From Psychroflexus aurantiacus (GTDB lineage: Bacteria; Bacteroidota; Bacteroidia; Flavobacteriales; Flavobacteriaceae), in the NCBI RefSeq assembly GCF_010820555.1, contig NZ_JAAIKD010000001.1:411885-475884 (forward strand): DNA of 64,000 bases, given 5' to 3'. Below are positions 38,241 through 46,474 of this stretch, piece after piece; positions within the stretch are counted from its first letter, which is position 1; each line of letters begins with the position of its first letter. Under the pieces are notes generated by a model. That model was not told where the DNA came from and did no database searches. It saw only the letters and a program-made list of their open reading frames with translations. A program made the position numbers and the translations under genes.

Positions 38241-39356
38241 TTAAATGGATTTTTCCTTAAGACCTTTCTCCAGGGGTTCGGATATGTTTGTAATTACAAA
38301 ATCCACAACACCGATGATCAGTTCTTGTTCTGTGATGACCTGAACTTTCCACTGCCCTTCCATAAGGTTGTTCTTGAAAGTATATCCACGGAAACCAAGC
38401 CCCCGACCACCGGTCACTTCAAAGCCAATATCTTCGGTCACTTCCCAGTTTTCAGTTTCAGGATTATACCATTTCCACCGATGAAAAACCGATGTATTTA
38501 AATCTGTAGGTGCAAAAATAGAGGTAAACACATACACAGATTCATCGTCAAGACGATGAAAATCAATTTGATGTGACCGCCAGAATATATACCAGTCGCC
38601 ACTTTCATAGGTAAGGACGTATTTATTATCCTTGATTTGGATATCATGAGCTACCAACCCCTTTTCCATAGCCAAAGGCACCGGTGGGATGAGTCTGAAA
38701 TAGTAAAATACATTGGTAGATATATACAGAAAAAAGATAAGGCTTACCAGTTTTTTTAAGCTTATCTCTGCTCTGGTGCTTGGACTGGAGGTGTAAATGA
38801 ATACGATGAGTGCTAAGGTACTTCCTAAACTTACGAGTCCGGATATAATAAAAATAGCTGTGTTTATTTCCTTTATAAATACCGGGATCATAAAGGCAAA
38901 AAATGTAAAACTTATAAAAAAGTAGACACTAAACTGAAGGTATTTGTTGGATATTTTCTTTTTCAGAAATTCGTTGGCAAATAAGAGGACAAGCAGCAAA
39001 ATGAAAAATGCCATTGTTTTTGACAGGGAGACGCTTCTAAAAAAATAAATGACAAAAGCACTTGAAAGACCTCCAAAGAAAAACTGTATCACCAGCGGAA
39101 AGTATTCGGAATAACGCCCGATGAAAGTCCCCTCCCACTTGCCATCACCGTCTAAATTAAAGACATAAAGCGTTATGGTTAATAAAATCATATACAGGCA
39201 GAGAAACACGAGGTCGTAGGTGCGATCTATTCGGCCTAAAGTAAAGGTGTCAAAAATAAAGCCGCCAGTAAAGAACAGGACAGGAGCATACTTTTGATTT
39301 CGAGAAAGGAACTTTCTAAAAGCACTATTTTTATATCGCATTAAAGCTCTTTTCAT
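38241..39356 (-). CDS. DUF2914-domain membrane protein
   Basis: 371 aa. About eight membrane helices fill residues 25-225. The C-terminal soluble region (about 270-355) matches the DUF2914 pattern: VFTSIFAPTDLNTSVFHRWKW...GGRGLGFRGYTFK...EGQWKVQVITEQELIIGVVDF. DUF2914 has no known activity; in other bacteria it is often attached to membrane segments or beta-propellers. No operon partner is present. It converges on the redoxin gene, and no canonical terminator was found in the 129 bp between them. Confidence 0.8.
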   Translation of the reverse strand: MKRALMRYKNSAFRKFLSRNQKYAPVLFFTGGFIFDTFTLGRIDRTYDLVFLCLYMILLTITLYVFNLDGDGKWEGTFIGRYSEYFPLVIQFFFGGLSSAFVIYFFRSVSLSKTMAFFILLLVLLFANEFLKKKISNKYLQFSVYFFISFTFFAFMIPVFIKEINTAIFIISGLVSLGSTLALIVFIYTSSPSTRAEISLKKLVSLIFFLYISTNVFYYFRLIPPVPLAMEKGLVAHDIQIKDNKYVLTYESGDWYIFWRSHQIDFHRLDDESVYVFTSIFAPTDLNTSVFHRWKWYNPETENWEVTEDIGFEVTGGRGLGFRGYTFKNNLMEGQWKVQVITEQELIIGVVDFVITNISEPLEKGLKEKSI

Positions 39357-39818
39357 ACTGTATTTAAAAGCGTAAATGTATAGTATTTCCTTCGCTAGTA
39401 GCGATACTTATTTTAGGGTTTTTTAGCTTAGAAATTCGGTTGATAACAGGAGAAAAATTGAGATATTTTACTGAAAGTGAATCGCCTCAGATTTTAATCG
39501 GTTTGTTTGTTCAACGGGATGTTTTTTAACTCCTAAAACTCAGGTCGATCCTGGTCGCCTTTAGTCTAAATTGGAAATGTAAAGTAAGCCTTCTTAGTCA
39601 TAGGTTCTCACGGGCTCATCAAAGTTTTTTCAGTACTGCAGGCATCAAATTTTCAGAACCCGATAACCAAAATAAGATAAGCCACTTTGAAAACAGCTCA
39701 ATTCTAAGGCTTTTTAGTTATATTTTCTTTAATTTTTATCAACAGATAAAGGGCTTTACTTTCTTTTTAAGTATTTTATAATCTTATATTTAACCCCTCG
39801 TTTTAAAACAATTTTTCA
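39357..39818. other. Intergenic region without recognised features
   Basis: About 460 bp, AT-rich, with no ORF of protein-like composition on either strand and no tRNA-like fold. It separates the leftward DUF2914 gene from the rightward VCBS/haloperoxidase operon, so it should contain two divergent promoters. Confidence 0.5.
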
Positions 39819-39826
39819 TAATTTTG
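39819..39826 (+). promoter_or_regulatory. Candidate -7 box directly before the VCBS gene
   Basis: TAATTTTG matches TAnnTTTG and ends only 6 nt before the ATG at 39833. If used, transcription would start at or next to the start codon, giving a leaderless mRNA. No TTG at the usual -33 distance. Confidence 0.4.
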
Positions 39827-39832
39827 CCCCTA

Positions 39833-42800
39833 ATGAAAATTACTACAAGAATAAAATTCAACCTTATCCTGTTTTTCTCCACCATCCTGTTTGGGAGCTG
39901 CAGCAATAACGAAAACTTTTTATTTAAAGAAGTTTCTCAGGAGAAAAGCCAGGTCGATTTCATTAATAGGGTCACAGAAGATGCTGAGCACAGCATTATA
40001 AATTATATTTATTACTACAATGGCGGTGGTGTGGCCACGGGGGATGTAAATGGCGATGATTTGCCAGATTTATTTTTTGTAGCCAACACGGGTGAGAATA
40101 AACTCTATCTCAACAAGGGAAATCTAAGATTTGAAGACGTCTCAGAACAGGCCAATATTAAGGGAAATGCCAGCTGGAATACAGGCGTAAGCATGGTGGA
40201 TATAAACGACGATGGCCTGCTCGATATCTACGTTTGCGCAGTATCAGGCTTACTTGACTTTACCGGGCACAATGAGCTTTTTATCAATAATGGAGATGGC
40301 ACGTTTACAGAAGATGCAAAATCCTACGGGCTTGATTTTAAAGGTTATTCTACGCAATCCTATTTTTTTGATTATGACAAAGACGGCGATTTAGACGTTT
40401 ACATTGTTAATCATGCCGTCCACACCAATTTATCGCATGGCAGAGCAGAATTAAGAAACGAAAGAGCCCCAAATGTAGGCGACGTTTTAATGAGAAATGA
40501 CGGTGGAAAGTTCACCGACGTGAGCGAGTCTGCCAACATCTTTGGCGGTGTAAACGGGTATGGACTGAGTGCTACGATTGCCGATTTCAATAACGACGGC
40601 TGGGACGATATATACGTGTGTAACGATTTTCATGAAGATGATTATTACTATATCAATAATCAGGACGGAACCTTTGACGAGAGCCTTGATGAAGCTTTCA
40701 CAACCATTAGCAGATTTTCTATGGGAAGTGATGCAGCCGACATCAATGCCGACGGTTTTCAAGATCTGATGACCCTGGATATGCTCCCTAAAGAAGAGCG
40801 GCTTTTAAAGGAAACGGAAGGCGATGACGCCATGTTCAATATGCAGGCGCACCTTAAAACGTTAGGCTATAAAGATCAGTTCTCCAGGAATATGCTTCAA
40901 ATCAATCAGAAAGGAAACTATTTCATAGAGACGGCACTGCTTAATGAAGTAGCTGATACAGACTGGAGCTGGGCTCCTCTTTTTGCCGATTATAACAACG
41001 ATACGCATCAGGATTTATTTGTCTCAAACGGTATCTTACGCAGGCCTAACAGTCTGGATTTTAAAAAATATGTGTCAAGTGCTTTCAAGGGAAGAAGCGA
41101 AAACGAGGGTTTAAAGTGGTTATATAATTCCATAGACAAGATGCCAGGCGGGAATGTCGCCAATGAAATTTTTGAGGGTAATTCTGAGACCTTTAAAAGT
41201 CAGACTGGAAACTGGATCAAAAACGAACCTCAACTTTCCAACGGTGCTGTTTATGTTGATTTAGACCTTGACGGGGATCTGGATTTAGTAACAAACAATT
41301 TCAACCAGGTCGCTTCAATTTTTGAAAACTCGACCAATACGAAAGCGAATTATCTCAATCTAAAACTAGATTATAAAGCAGGTAATAGTGAAGGTATTGG
41401 CACAAAAGCCATGGTCTATACCAATGGTAAGGCTCAACTCAAACAGTTGTTCAAATCCAGAGGCTTTTTATCTTCTGTGGAAGCCAAATTATATTTTGGT
41501 CTTGGCAAAATGACAAAAGTGGATTCTGTGCAGGTCATCTGGCCAAATCATAAATACCAGGTGATAATCCAGCCTGAAATCAACACCACACTCACTATAA
41601 ATTACCAGGAAGGCGGACAGATCTATGACTATGCCGAGCATCCAGAAAAAAATGCGCCCTTTCAAAAGGTAGACCTTATCAATTTCACTCATAAAGAGGA
41701 TAATTATAACGATTTTGCCGAGGAAAAACTTATCCCCTACAAAGTATCTACACTAGGTCCTGCCATTGCCGTTGCTGATATCGATAAGAACGGTTTTGAA
41801 GATGTGTTTATAGGAAATGCCGCAGGTCAGCCCGCACAGCTTTTCATGAATAATGGTTCGGATTTTGAAAAGTCAGAACAGCCTGCATTTACTGAAGATA
41901 TGGATTTTGAAGATAATTCTGCCGTATGGGTGGATGTGGACAATGACGGGGATCTGGACTTGTATGTCACCTCGGGAGCCCATACAAATCCCCGCTTCAA
42001 AACAGACCGTTTATACATCAATGCTGATGGAAACTTTACCAAATCAGAGGGACGGGTTCCTGAAGATTATTTTATTACCTCAACCGTAATCGCCTGCGAT
42101 TATGATGGTGATGGAGACCAGGATTTATTCGTTGGAAATTATTCTCAACTGGGGAATTTTGGTGAAATGCCAGACTCTTATATCCTGAAAAATGACGGGG
42201 AAGGACAGTTTGAAAAGGATAAAGACTTTCAGTTATCGTCTAAAGTAACAGATGCAAAATGGCATGATGTCAATGCAGATGGAACCAAAGATCTAGTGAT
42301 TACAACGGAATGGGATCATCCCCATATCTTCCTAAATAATGACGGCGAATTGAGAGAAATGCAACTTCCAGACGAGCTGACTGGTTTATGGCAAACTGTT
42401 GATTTTTTTGACATAGATAAAGATGGAGATGAAGATATTTTATTTGGCAACTGGGGATTAAACACCAAATTCAATCTCAATTTTGACGGGCCTTTGAGGA
42501 TGTATCATTCCGATTTTGACAGAAACGGAGTAGAGGAGAGTATTATAGCCTACAATAATGACGGTGAATATTACCCCTTAAACACCAAAGATGAACTGGC
42601 GTCACAAATGAATGTGATGAGTAAACGCTTCCTTGACCACGAGAGTATGGCGGGAAAAAACATTGAAGAAGTCATGACGCGTGGTTCTTTAAGTGAAGCT
42701 GAACTTTATGAAGTCGAAACCCTGGCTTCAGGCTATTTATTAAATGAGAATGGCGAATTCAATCGGTTTATCCCCTTTGAAAGCGACTTTCAACTGGCTC

Positions 42801-43069
42801 CTATATCCAGCTTTTCAGAATTACAAGTCAATGCTAAAAATCAGCTGATGGTAGGAGGCAACTCTTTGAGAGTGAATACCTATCACGGGGCCTACACTGC
42901 TTTAAAGGGGCTTTTGGCAGAAGATAAAAACACCTATGACTGGGTTTCAGAATTTGGTATAGAACCTTTCAATAAACAGGTTAAAGACATTAAGCATTTA
43001 AAAATGAAAGCGTTCAGGTTGCTCATCGTTGTTTTCAATGATGGCGAGTTGAAAACCTATTCCTATTAA
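39833..43069 (+). CDS. VCBS/FG-GAP repeat lipoprotein with ASPIC/UnbV domain
   Basis: About 1078 aa from the ATG at 39833; a TTG three codons earlier falls in a promoter-like box. A lipoprotein signal ends in LFGSC (C about 21). Many Ca-binding FG-GAP/VCBS motifs (for example GDVNGDDLPDLFF, DYDKDGDLDVYIVN, DLDLDGDLDLVTNN) form an N-terminal propeller-like part. An ASPIC/UnbV segment follows (about 510-590, KSRGFLSSVEAKLYFGLG), then a second set of repeats (VDVDNDGDLDLYVTSG). It is probably outer-membrane and surface-exposed. It is followed after 30 bp by a haloperoxidase lipoprotein. Similar proteins are paired with SusC/SusD elsewhere, but not here. Function unproven. Confidence 0.9.
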   Translation: MKITTRIKFNLILFFSTILFGSCSNNENFLFKEVSQEKSQVDFINRVTEDAEHSIINYIYYYNGGGVATGDVNGDDLPDLFFVANTGENKLYLNKGNLRFEDVSEQANIKGNASWNTGVSMVDINDDGLLDIYVCAVSGLLDFTGHNELFINNGDGTFTEDAKSYGLDFKGYSTQSYFFDYDKDGDLDVYIVNHAVHTNLSHGRAELRNERAPNVGDVLMRNDGGKFTDVSESANIFGGVNGYGLSATIADFNNDGWDDIYVCNDFHEDDYYYINNQDGTFDESLDEAFTTISRFSMGSDAADINADGFQDLMTLDMLPKEERLLKETEGDDAMFNMQAHLKTLGYKDQFSRNMLQINQKGNYFIETALLNEVADTDWSWAPLFADYNNDTHQDLFVSNGILRRPNSLDFKKYVSSAFKGRSENEGLKWLYNSIDKMPGGNVANEIFEGNSETFKSQTGNWIKNEPQLSNGAVYVDLDLDGDLDLVTNNFNQVASIFENSTNTKANYLNLKLDYKAGNSEGIGTKAMVYTNGKAQLKQLFKSRGFLSSVEAKLYFGLGKMTKVDSVQVIWPNHKYQVIIQPEINTTLTINYQEGGQIYDYAEHPEKNAPFQKVDLINFTHKEDNYNDFAEEKLIPYKVSTLGPAIAVADIDKNGFEDVFIGNAAGQPAQLFMNNGSDFEKSEQPAFTEDMDFEDNSAVWVDVDNDGDLDLYVTSGAHTNPRFKTDRLYINADGNFTKSEGRVPEDYFITSTVIACDYDGDGDQDLFVGNYSQLGNFGEMPDSYILKNDGEGQFEKDKDFQLSSKVTDAKWHDVNADGTKDLVITTEWDHPHIFLNNDGELREMQLPDELTGLWQTVDFFDIDKDGDEDILFGNWGLNTKFNLNFDGPLRMYHSDFDRNGVEESIIAYNNDGEYYPLNTKDELASQMNVMSKRFLDHESMAGKNIEEVMTRGSLSEAELYEVETLASGYLLNENGEFNRFIPFESDFQLAPISSFSELQVNAKNQLMVGGNSLRVNTYHGAYTALKGLLAEDKNTYDWVSEFGIEPFNKQVKDIKHLKMKAFRLLIVVFNDGELKTYSY

Positions 43070-43099
43070 ACCCATAATGATTTGACATTAAGCAATACC

Positions 43100-44470
43100 A
43101 TGAGATTAAAATTCTTACTTATATTTTTACTTGTCCTTTGTTGTTTGTCTTCCTGTCAGGAAGAGGATAAGGCAATACGCATAGAAAGACAAGATTACCA
43201 TGAGGCTATTGATAAGCTTACAGACATAATGGTGCATGATATCTTTTCGCCACCTGTAGCCAGTAGAATTTATGTCTACCCCAATATAGCAGCTTACGAA
43301 ACCCTCAATCAGGACAGCGAAAATTATGTCTCGCTTGCTGCTCAATTGAATGGACTGGCACCGCTCAAAGTCAATGCTGATAAAGATAAAATCAACCTTA
43401 AGCTTGCAGCTTTGATTGCTCATTTCAATGTTTCAAAAGAACTGGTTTTTTCCAAAGACATCATGACCAGTTATCGGGATAGTCTTTACAACGTATGGGA
43501 AGACCTAAATCCCGAAGAATTTGAAACCGCCAAAAGCTATGGTTTAGAAATTTCCGAGCAGATCATTACCTGGATGAATAAAGATGGTTACAGCGAAACC
43601 CGTACCATGCCAGAATACAACATATATTCTGAGGATCCGTCGGTTTGGCAGCCTACTCCTCCCGCCTATATGAAGGGCATTGAGCCACACTGGAATAAAT
43701 TAAGACCGTTTACATTAGACTCTGCCTCACAGTTTAAACCCGCCAGACCTCCTGAATTTTCAATGCAGCCCGGTTCTGAATTTCACAAAGAACTCATGTC
43801 TGTATATAACATCAACAAAGTCATCAGAGAAAAAGGAAACGACAGCGAAGAAATTGCAATCGCTCGCTTTTGGGATTGTAACCCCTTTGTTTCCGTCAAT
43901 AAGGGGCACTTCATGTTTGCCGAGAAAAAGATAACCCCCGGGGCACATTGGATTGGGATTTGCAAGATTGCCAGTGAAAAAATCGACGCCGATTTTTCTA
44001 AAACTGTGTACGCACAGACAAAGGCCTCTATCGCCATTGCCGATGCTTTTATAAGCTGTTGGGATGAAAAATACCGCAGTAATTTGGTCAGGCCGGAAAC
44101 ACTGATCAACACCTATATAGATCCTGACTGGTTACCTATCTTACAAACGCCTCCATTTCCGGAATACACAAGTGGACATTCTGTGGTTTCGAGTGCTTCC
44201 GCCGAGGTTTTAACTTCCATTTTTGGAAAGGATTTTGAATTTGTAGACACTACAGAACTGCCTTATGGACTGCCTTCCAGAACCTTCGCCTCTTTTAAAT
44301 CTGCTGCTAAAGAGGCTATTATAAGCAGGTTTTACGGTGGCATCCATTACGAATCTGCCATTTACGAAGGGGAAAAGCAGGGCTTATCTGTAGGTAAATT
44401 TGTAGATGACCATCTTCAGTTTTTAAAGCCTGATACTTTAGAGGAGTCGTCAAAAGTTACCTTAAAGTAA
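43100..44470 (+). CDS. Vanadium-dependent haloperoxidase-like (PAP2 superfamily) lipoprotein
   Basis: About 456 aa from the ATG at 43100, chosen over an upstream TTG because the lipoprotein signal starts there (MRLKFLLIFLLVLCCLSSC, C about 19). The vanadate/phosphate site of the PAP2/VHPO superfamily is intact: KYRSNLVRPETL, EYTSGHSVVSSA (S358-G359-H360) and SRFYGGIHYES (H416). VHPOs oxidise halides with peroxide; some relatives are phosphatases, and the sequence alone cannot decide. Lipid anchoring with the VCBS protein suggests a shared envelope function. The stop codon abuts a tandem repeat array. Confidence 0.88.
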   Translation: MRLKFLLIFLLVLCCLSSCQEEDKAIRIERQDYHEAIDKLTDIMVHDIFSPPVASRIYVYPNIAAYETLNQDSENYVSLAAQLNGLAPLKVNADKDKINLKLAALIAHFNVSKELVFSKDIMTSYRDSLYNVWEDLNPEEFETAKSYGLEISEQIITWMNKDGYSETRTMPEYNIYSEDPSVWQPTPPAYMKGIEPHWNKLRPFTLDSASQFKPARPPEFSMQPGSEFHKELMSVYNINKVIREKGNDSEEIAIARFWDCNPFVSVNKGHFMFAEKKITPGAHWIGICKIASEKIDADFSKTVYAQTKASIAIADAFISCWDEKYRSNLVRPETLINTYIDPDWLPILQTPPFPEYTSGHSVVSSASAEVLTSIFGKDFEFVDTTELPYGLPSRTFASFKSAAKEAIISRFYGGIHYESAIYEGEKQGLSVGKFVDDHLQFLKPDTLEESSKVTLK

Positions 44471-44476
44471 ATAAAA

Positions 44477-44501
44477 AAACCACTCCGTAAAGAAGTGGTT
44501 T
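44477..44501. terminator. Distal array hairpin; likely terminator of the haloperoxidase gene
   Basis: Stem AAACCACT/AGTGGTTT with a 9-nt loop, flanked by A and T runs, 6 nt after the haloperoxidase stop. It is the last of the eight hairpins as seen from tRNA-Ala. Confidence 0.7.
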
Positions 44502-45127
44502 TAGAATAAAGTGGAGAATATCGTCCCGAAGCATCGGGAGAACCGATGGTCTCGTTCCACAATCAAAAAAAACCACTCCGTAAAGAAGTGGTTTTAGAAT
44601 AAAGTGGAGACTATCGTCCCGATGCATCGGGAGAACCGATGGTCTCGTTCCACAATCAAAAAAACCACTCCGTAAAGAAGTGGTTTTAGAAGAAAGTGGA
44701 GAATATCGTCCCGAAGCATCGGGAGACCCGATGGCCTCATTCCACAATCAAAAAATCACTCCGTAAAGAAGTGGTTTTTGAATAAAGTGGAGAATATCGT
44801 CCCGAAGCATCGGGAGAACCGATGGCCTCATTCCACAATCAAAAAAACCACTCCGTAAAAAAGTGGTTTTAGAATAAAGTGGAGAATATCGTCCCGAAGC
44901 ATCGGGAGACCCGATGGCCTCATTCCACAATCAAAAAAACACTCCGTAAAGAAGTGGTTTTTGAATAAAGTGGAGAATATCGTCCCGAAGCATCGGGAGA
45001 CCCGATGGCCTCATTCCACAATCAAAAAAACACTCCGTAAAGAAGTGGTTTTTGAATAAAGTGGAGAATATCGTCCCGAAGCATCGGGAGAACCGAGGGC
45101 CTCGTTCCACAATCAAAAAAACCACTC

Positions 45128-45152
45128 CGTAAAGAAGTGGTTTTAGAATAAA
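45128..45152 (-). other. Spacer and right half of the tRNA-proximal hairpin
   Basis: Directly 3' of the tRNA on the minus strand lies TTTATTCT, then the start of the AAAACCACT/AGTGG hairpin (full hairpin about 45118-45144), whose T-rich tail makes it the first terminator met by a tRNA transcript. Confidence 0.6.
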
Positions 45153-45153
45153 G

Positions 45154-45227
45154 TGGAGAATATCGGATTCGAACCGATGGCCTCCACGCTGCCAGCGTGG
45201 CGCTCTAGCCAACTGAGCTAATCCCCC
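45154..45227 (-). tRNA. tRNA-Ala (GGC)
   Basis: The minus strand folds as a cloverleaf: acceptor GGGGGAT/ATTCTCC, anticodon GGC in loop CTGGCAG, T-loop TTCGAAT, discriminator A. The G3-U70 wobble pair, the main alanine identity element, is present. CCA is not encoded. It is the parent of the adjacent repeat array. Confidence 0.95.
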
Positions 45228-45359
45228 AGAGCTTACAAAAATAAACAAATTTCAGACGTGTAAAACCTTAAATTAAACTATTTTTAGGATTAGGGGTTTT
45301 GAGTCTGTTTCAGAAGCGATTTTTATTTAATTTTATCAACTAAACCTAATTCTTACTAA

Positions 45360-45944
45360 ATGAATGATTTTTGGCTATACCTCAAAATGGGATTCGAACA
45401 CGTTTTGGACTGGAAGGCTTATGATCACGTGCTTTTCCTTACGGCTTTAGTCGCATCGTATTCGTTTCAAAAGAGCAAAGAGGTCATTTGGTTAGTCACA
45501 CTTTTTACCATTGGTCACATTTTATCTCTGGCGCTTTCAGCTTACGATATATTGAGAGTGAACAGTGATGTCATTGAGTTCCTGATTCCGGCAAGTATTA
45601 TTTTCACCGCCATTTATAATATGTTCACCGTGGGGAAAGCCCGTAGAAACGTCAAATTCAATCTTCTGTATTTTGTCACGTTCTTCTTTGGGCTGGTGCA
45701 TGGCTTCGGATTTTCAATCCACTTCAATATGATGGCTAAAGGGGCGGATAACATTTTACTTATGCTGGTAGAGTTTGCCCTCGGTATAGAGTTAGCTCAA
45801 ATTTTGGTAGTTTTTATAGTGCTGCTTTTAGGCTTTATCATTCAAAATCTTTTTAGATTTTCCAAAAGAGACTGGGTACTCGTCATTTCTTCCGTGGTTC
45901 TGGGAATGACCATTCCTATTCTTATAGACAACTGGATTTTTTAA
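45360..45944 (+). CDS. HupE/UreJ-like membrane protein
   Basis: 194 aa with about six helices. Family patches are MGFEHVLDWKAYDHVLFL (about 10-27), LFTIGHILSLAL and FFFGLVHGFGFSIHF, carrying the conserved histidines of the HupE/UreJ group. In other bacteria the family transports nickel or cobalt for hydrogenase or urease. No such enzymes are encoded here, so the substrate stays open. It stands alone, with tRNA-Ala divergent upstream and dCMP deaminase about 100 bp downstream. Confidence 0.82.
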   Translation: MNDFWLYLKMGFEHVLDWKAYDHVLFLTALVASYSFQKSKEVIWLVTLFTIGHILSLALSAYDILRVNSDVIEFLIPASIIFTAIYNMFTVGKARRNVKFNLLYFVTFFFGLVHGFGFSIHFNMMAKGADNILLMLVEFALGIELAQILVVFIVLLLGFIIQNLFRFSKRDWVLVISSVVLGMTIPILIDNWIF

Positions 45945-46042
45945 AGGTTCTAAAAATCAATGCTATAGAGATTAAGTAAATTTAGGCAGCTTCTTAACGC
46001 TTGTAAAGAAGCATAAGTTTTATATTCGAATTAATTTTACAG

Positions 46043-46474
46043 ATGACGACAGAAAAACAACTGAAATTTGATAAAGCCTACCTGCGCATTGCCAGGGAAT
46101 GGGGGAAACTATCCCATTGCAAACGCAAGCAGGTCGGTGCCATTATCGTTAAAGACCGGATGATCATCTCCGATGGCTATAACGGCACTCCTACCGGATT
46201 TGACAATGCCTGCGAGGATGATGAAGATACGACCAAATGGTATGTGCTTCATGCCGAAGCCAATGCTATTCTGAAAGTATCCGCTTCCACGCAGTCCTCC
46301 AAAAACGCAACGCTTTACATCGCTTTGTCCCCCTGTAAAGAATGCAGCAAGCTCATACATCAGGCTGGCATCATTCGTGTAGTCTATCAGCAGGCCTACA
46401 AGGATAATTCGGGTTTGGAGTTTTTGAAAAAAGCCGGAGTAGAATTAGTACATATTGAAGATCTTGAGGAATGA
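46043..46474 (+). CDS. dCMP deaminase
   Basis: 143 aa, zinc deaminase fold. The catalytic site HAEANAIL (H70, E72) and the zinc cysteines PCKEC (C98, C101) are present, plus CKRKQVGAIIVKDRMIISDGYNGTP near the N-terminus. It converts dCMP to dUMP for thymidylate synthesis. The stop overlaps the S41 protease start (ATGA), so the two are translationally coupled. A TTG-N17-TATATTCG sequence about 15 nt upstream of the start (one mismatch in the -7 box) is a possible promoter. Confidence 0.93.
   Translation: MTTEKQLKFDKAYLRIAREWGKLSHCKRKQVGAIIVKDRMIISDGYNGTPTGFDNACEDDEDTTKWYVLHAEANAILKVSASTQSSKNATLYIALSPCKECSKLIHQAGIIRVVYQQAYKDNSGLEFLKKAGVELVHIEDLEE

Larger units (their letters stand above)
44473..45152. 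repeat. Tandem array derived from tRNA-Ala 3' end plus terminator, period about 92 bp
   Basis: Eight hairpin segments (starts of ACTCCG at 44482, 44575, 44667, 44758, 44850, 44941, 45032, 45124; spacing 91-93) alternate with seven 50-nt modules: 44511-44560, 44604-44653, 44696-44745, 44787-44836, 44879-44928, 44970-45019, 45061-45110. The eighth hairpin is followed by the real tRNA-Ala instead of a module. Each module starts on the plus strand with GTGGAGAATATCG (ACTATCG in unit 2), as the tRNA 3' end does, and ends with a CCGATGG-CCTC-like T-arm/variable-loop part plus CCAC. The T-loop is replaced by a TCCCGA/TCGGGA hairpin. Units are nearly identical apart from scattered substitutions. Confidence 0.95.

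Noticed and set aside
44511-45110. Modules as additional tRNA genes or pseudo-tRNAs
   Set aside because: They lack the D arm, anticodon arm and 5' acceptor strand, and the T-loop is replaced by a hairpin; they are tail-derived only.
44473-45152. Tandem array as a CRISPR
   Set aside because: The whole period of about 92 bp is conserved, with no variable spacers; there are no cas genes; and the unit clearly derives from the adjacent tRNA and its terminator.
44457-45248. Minus-strand open frames of 96, 60 and 105 codons in the array
   Set aside because: They are low-complexity repeats of the same translated unit created by the array, overlap the tRNA gene, and have no independent coding evidence.
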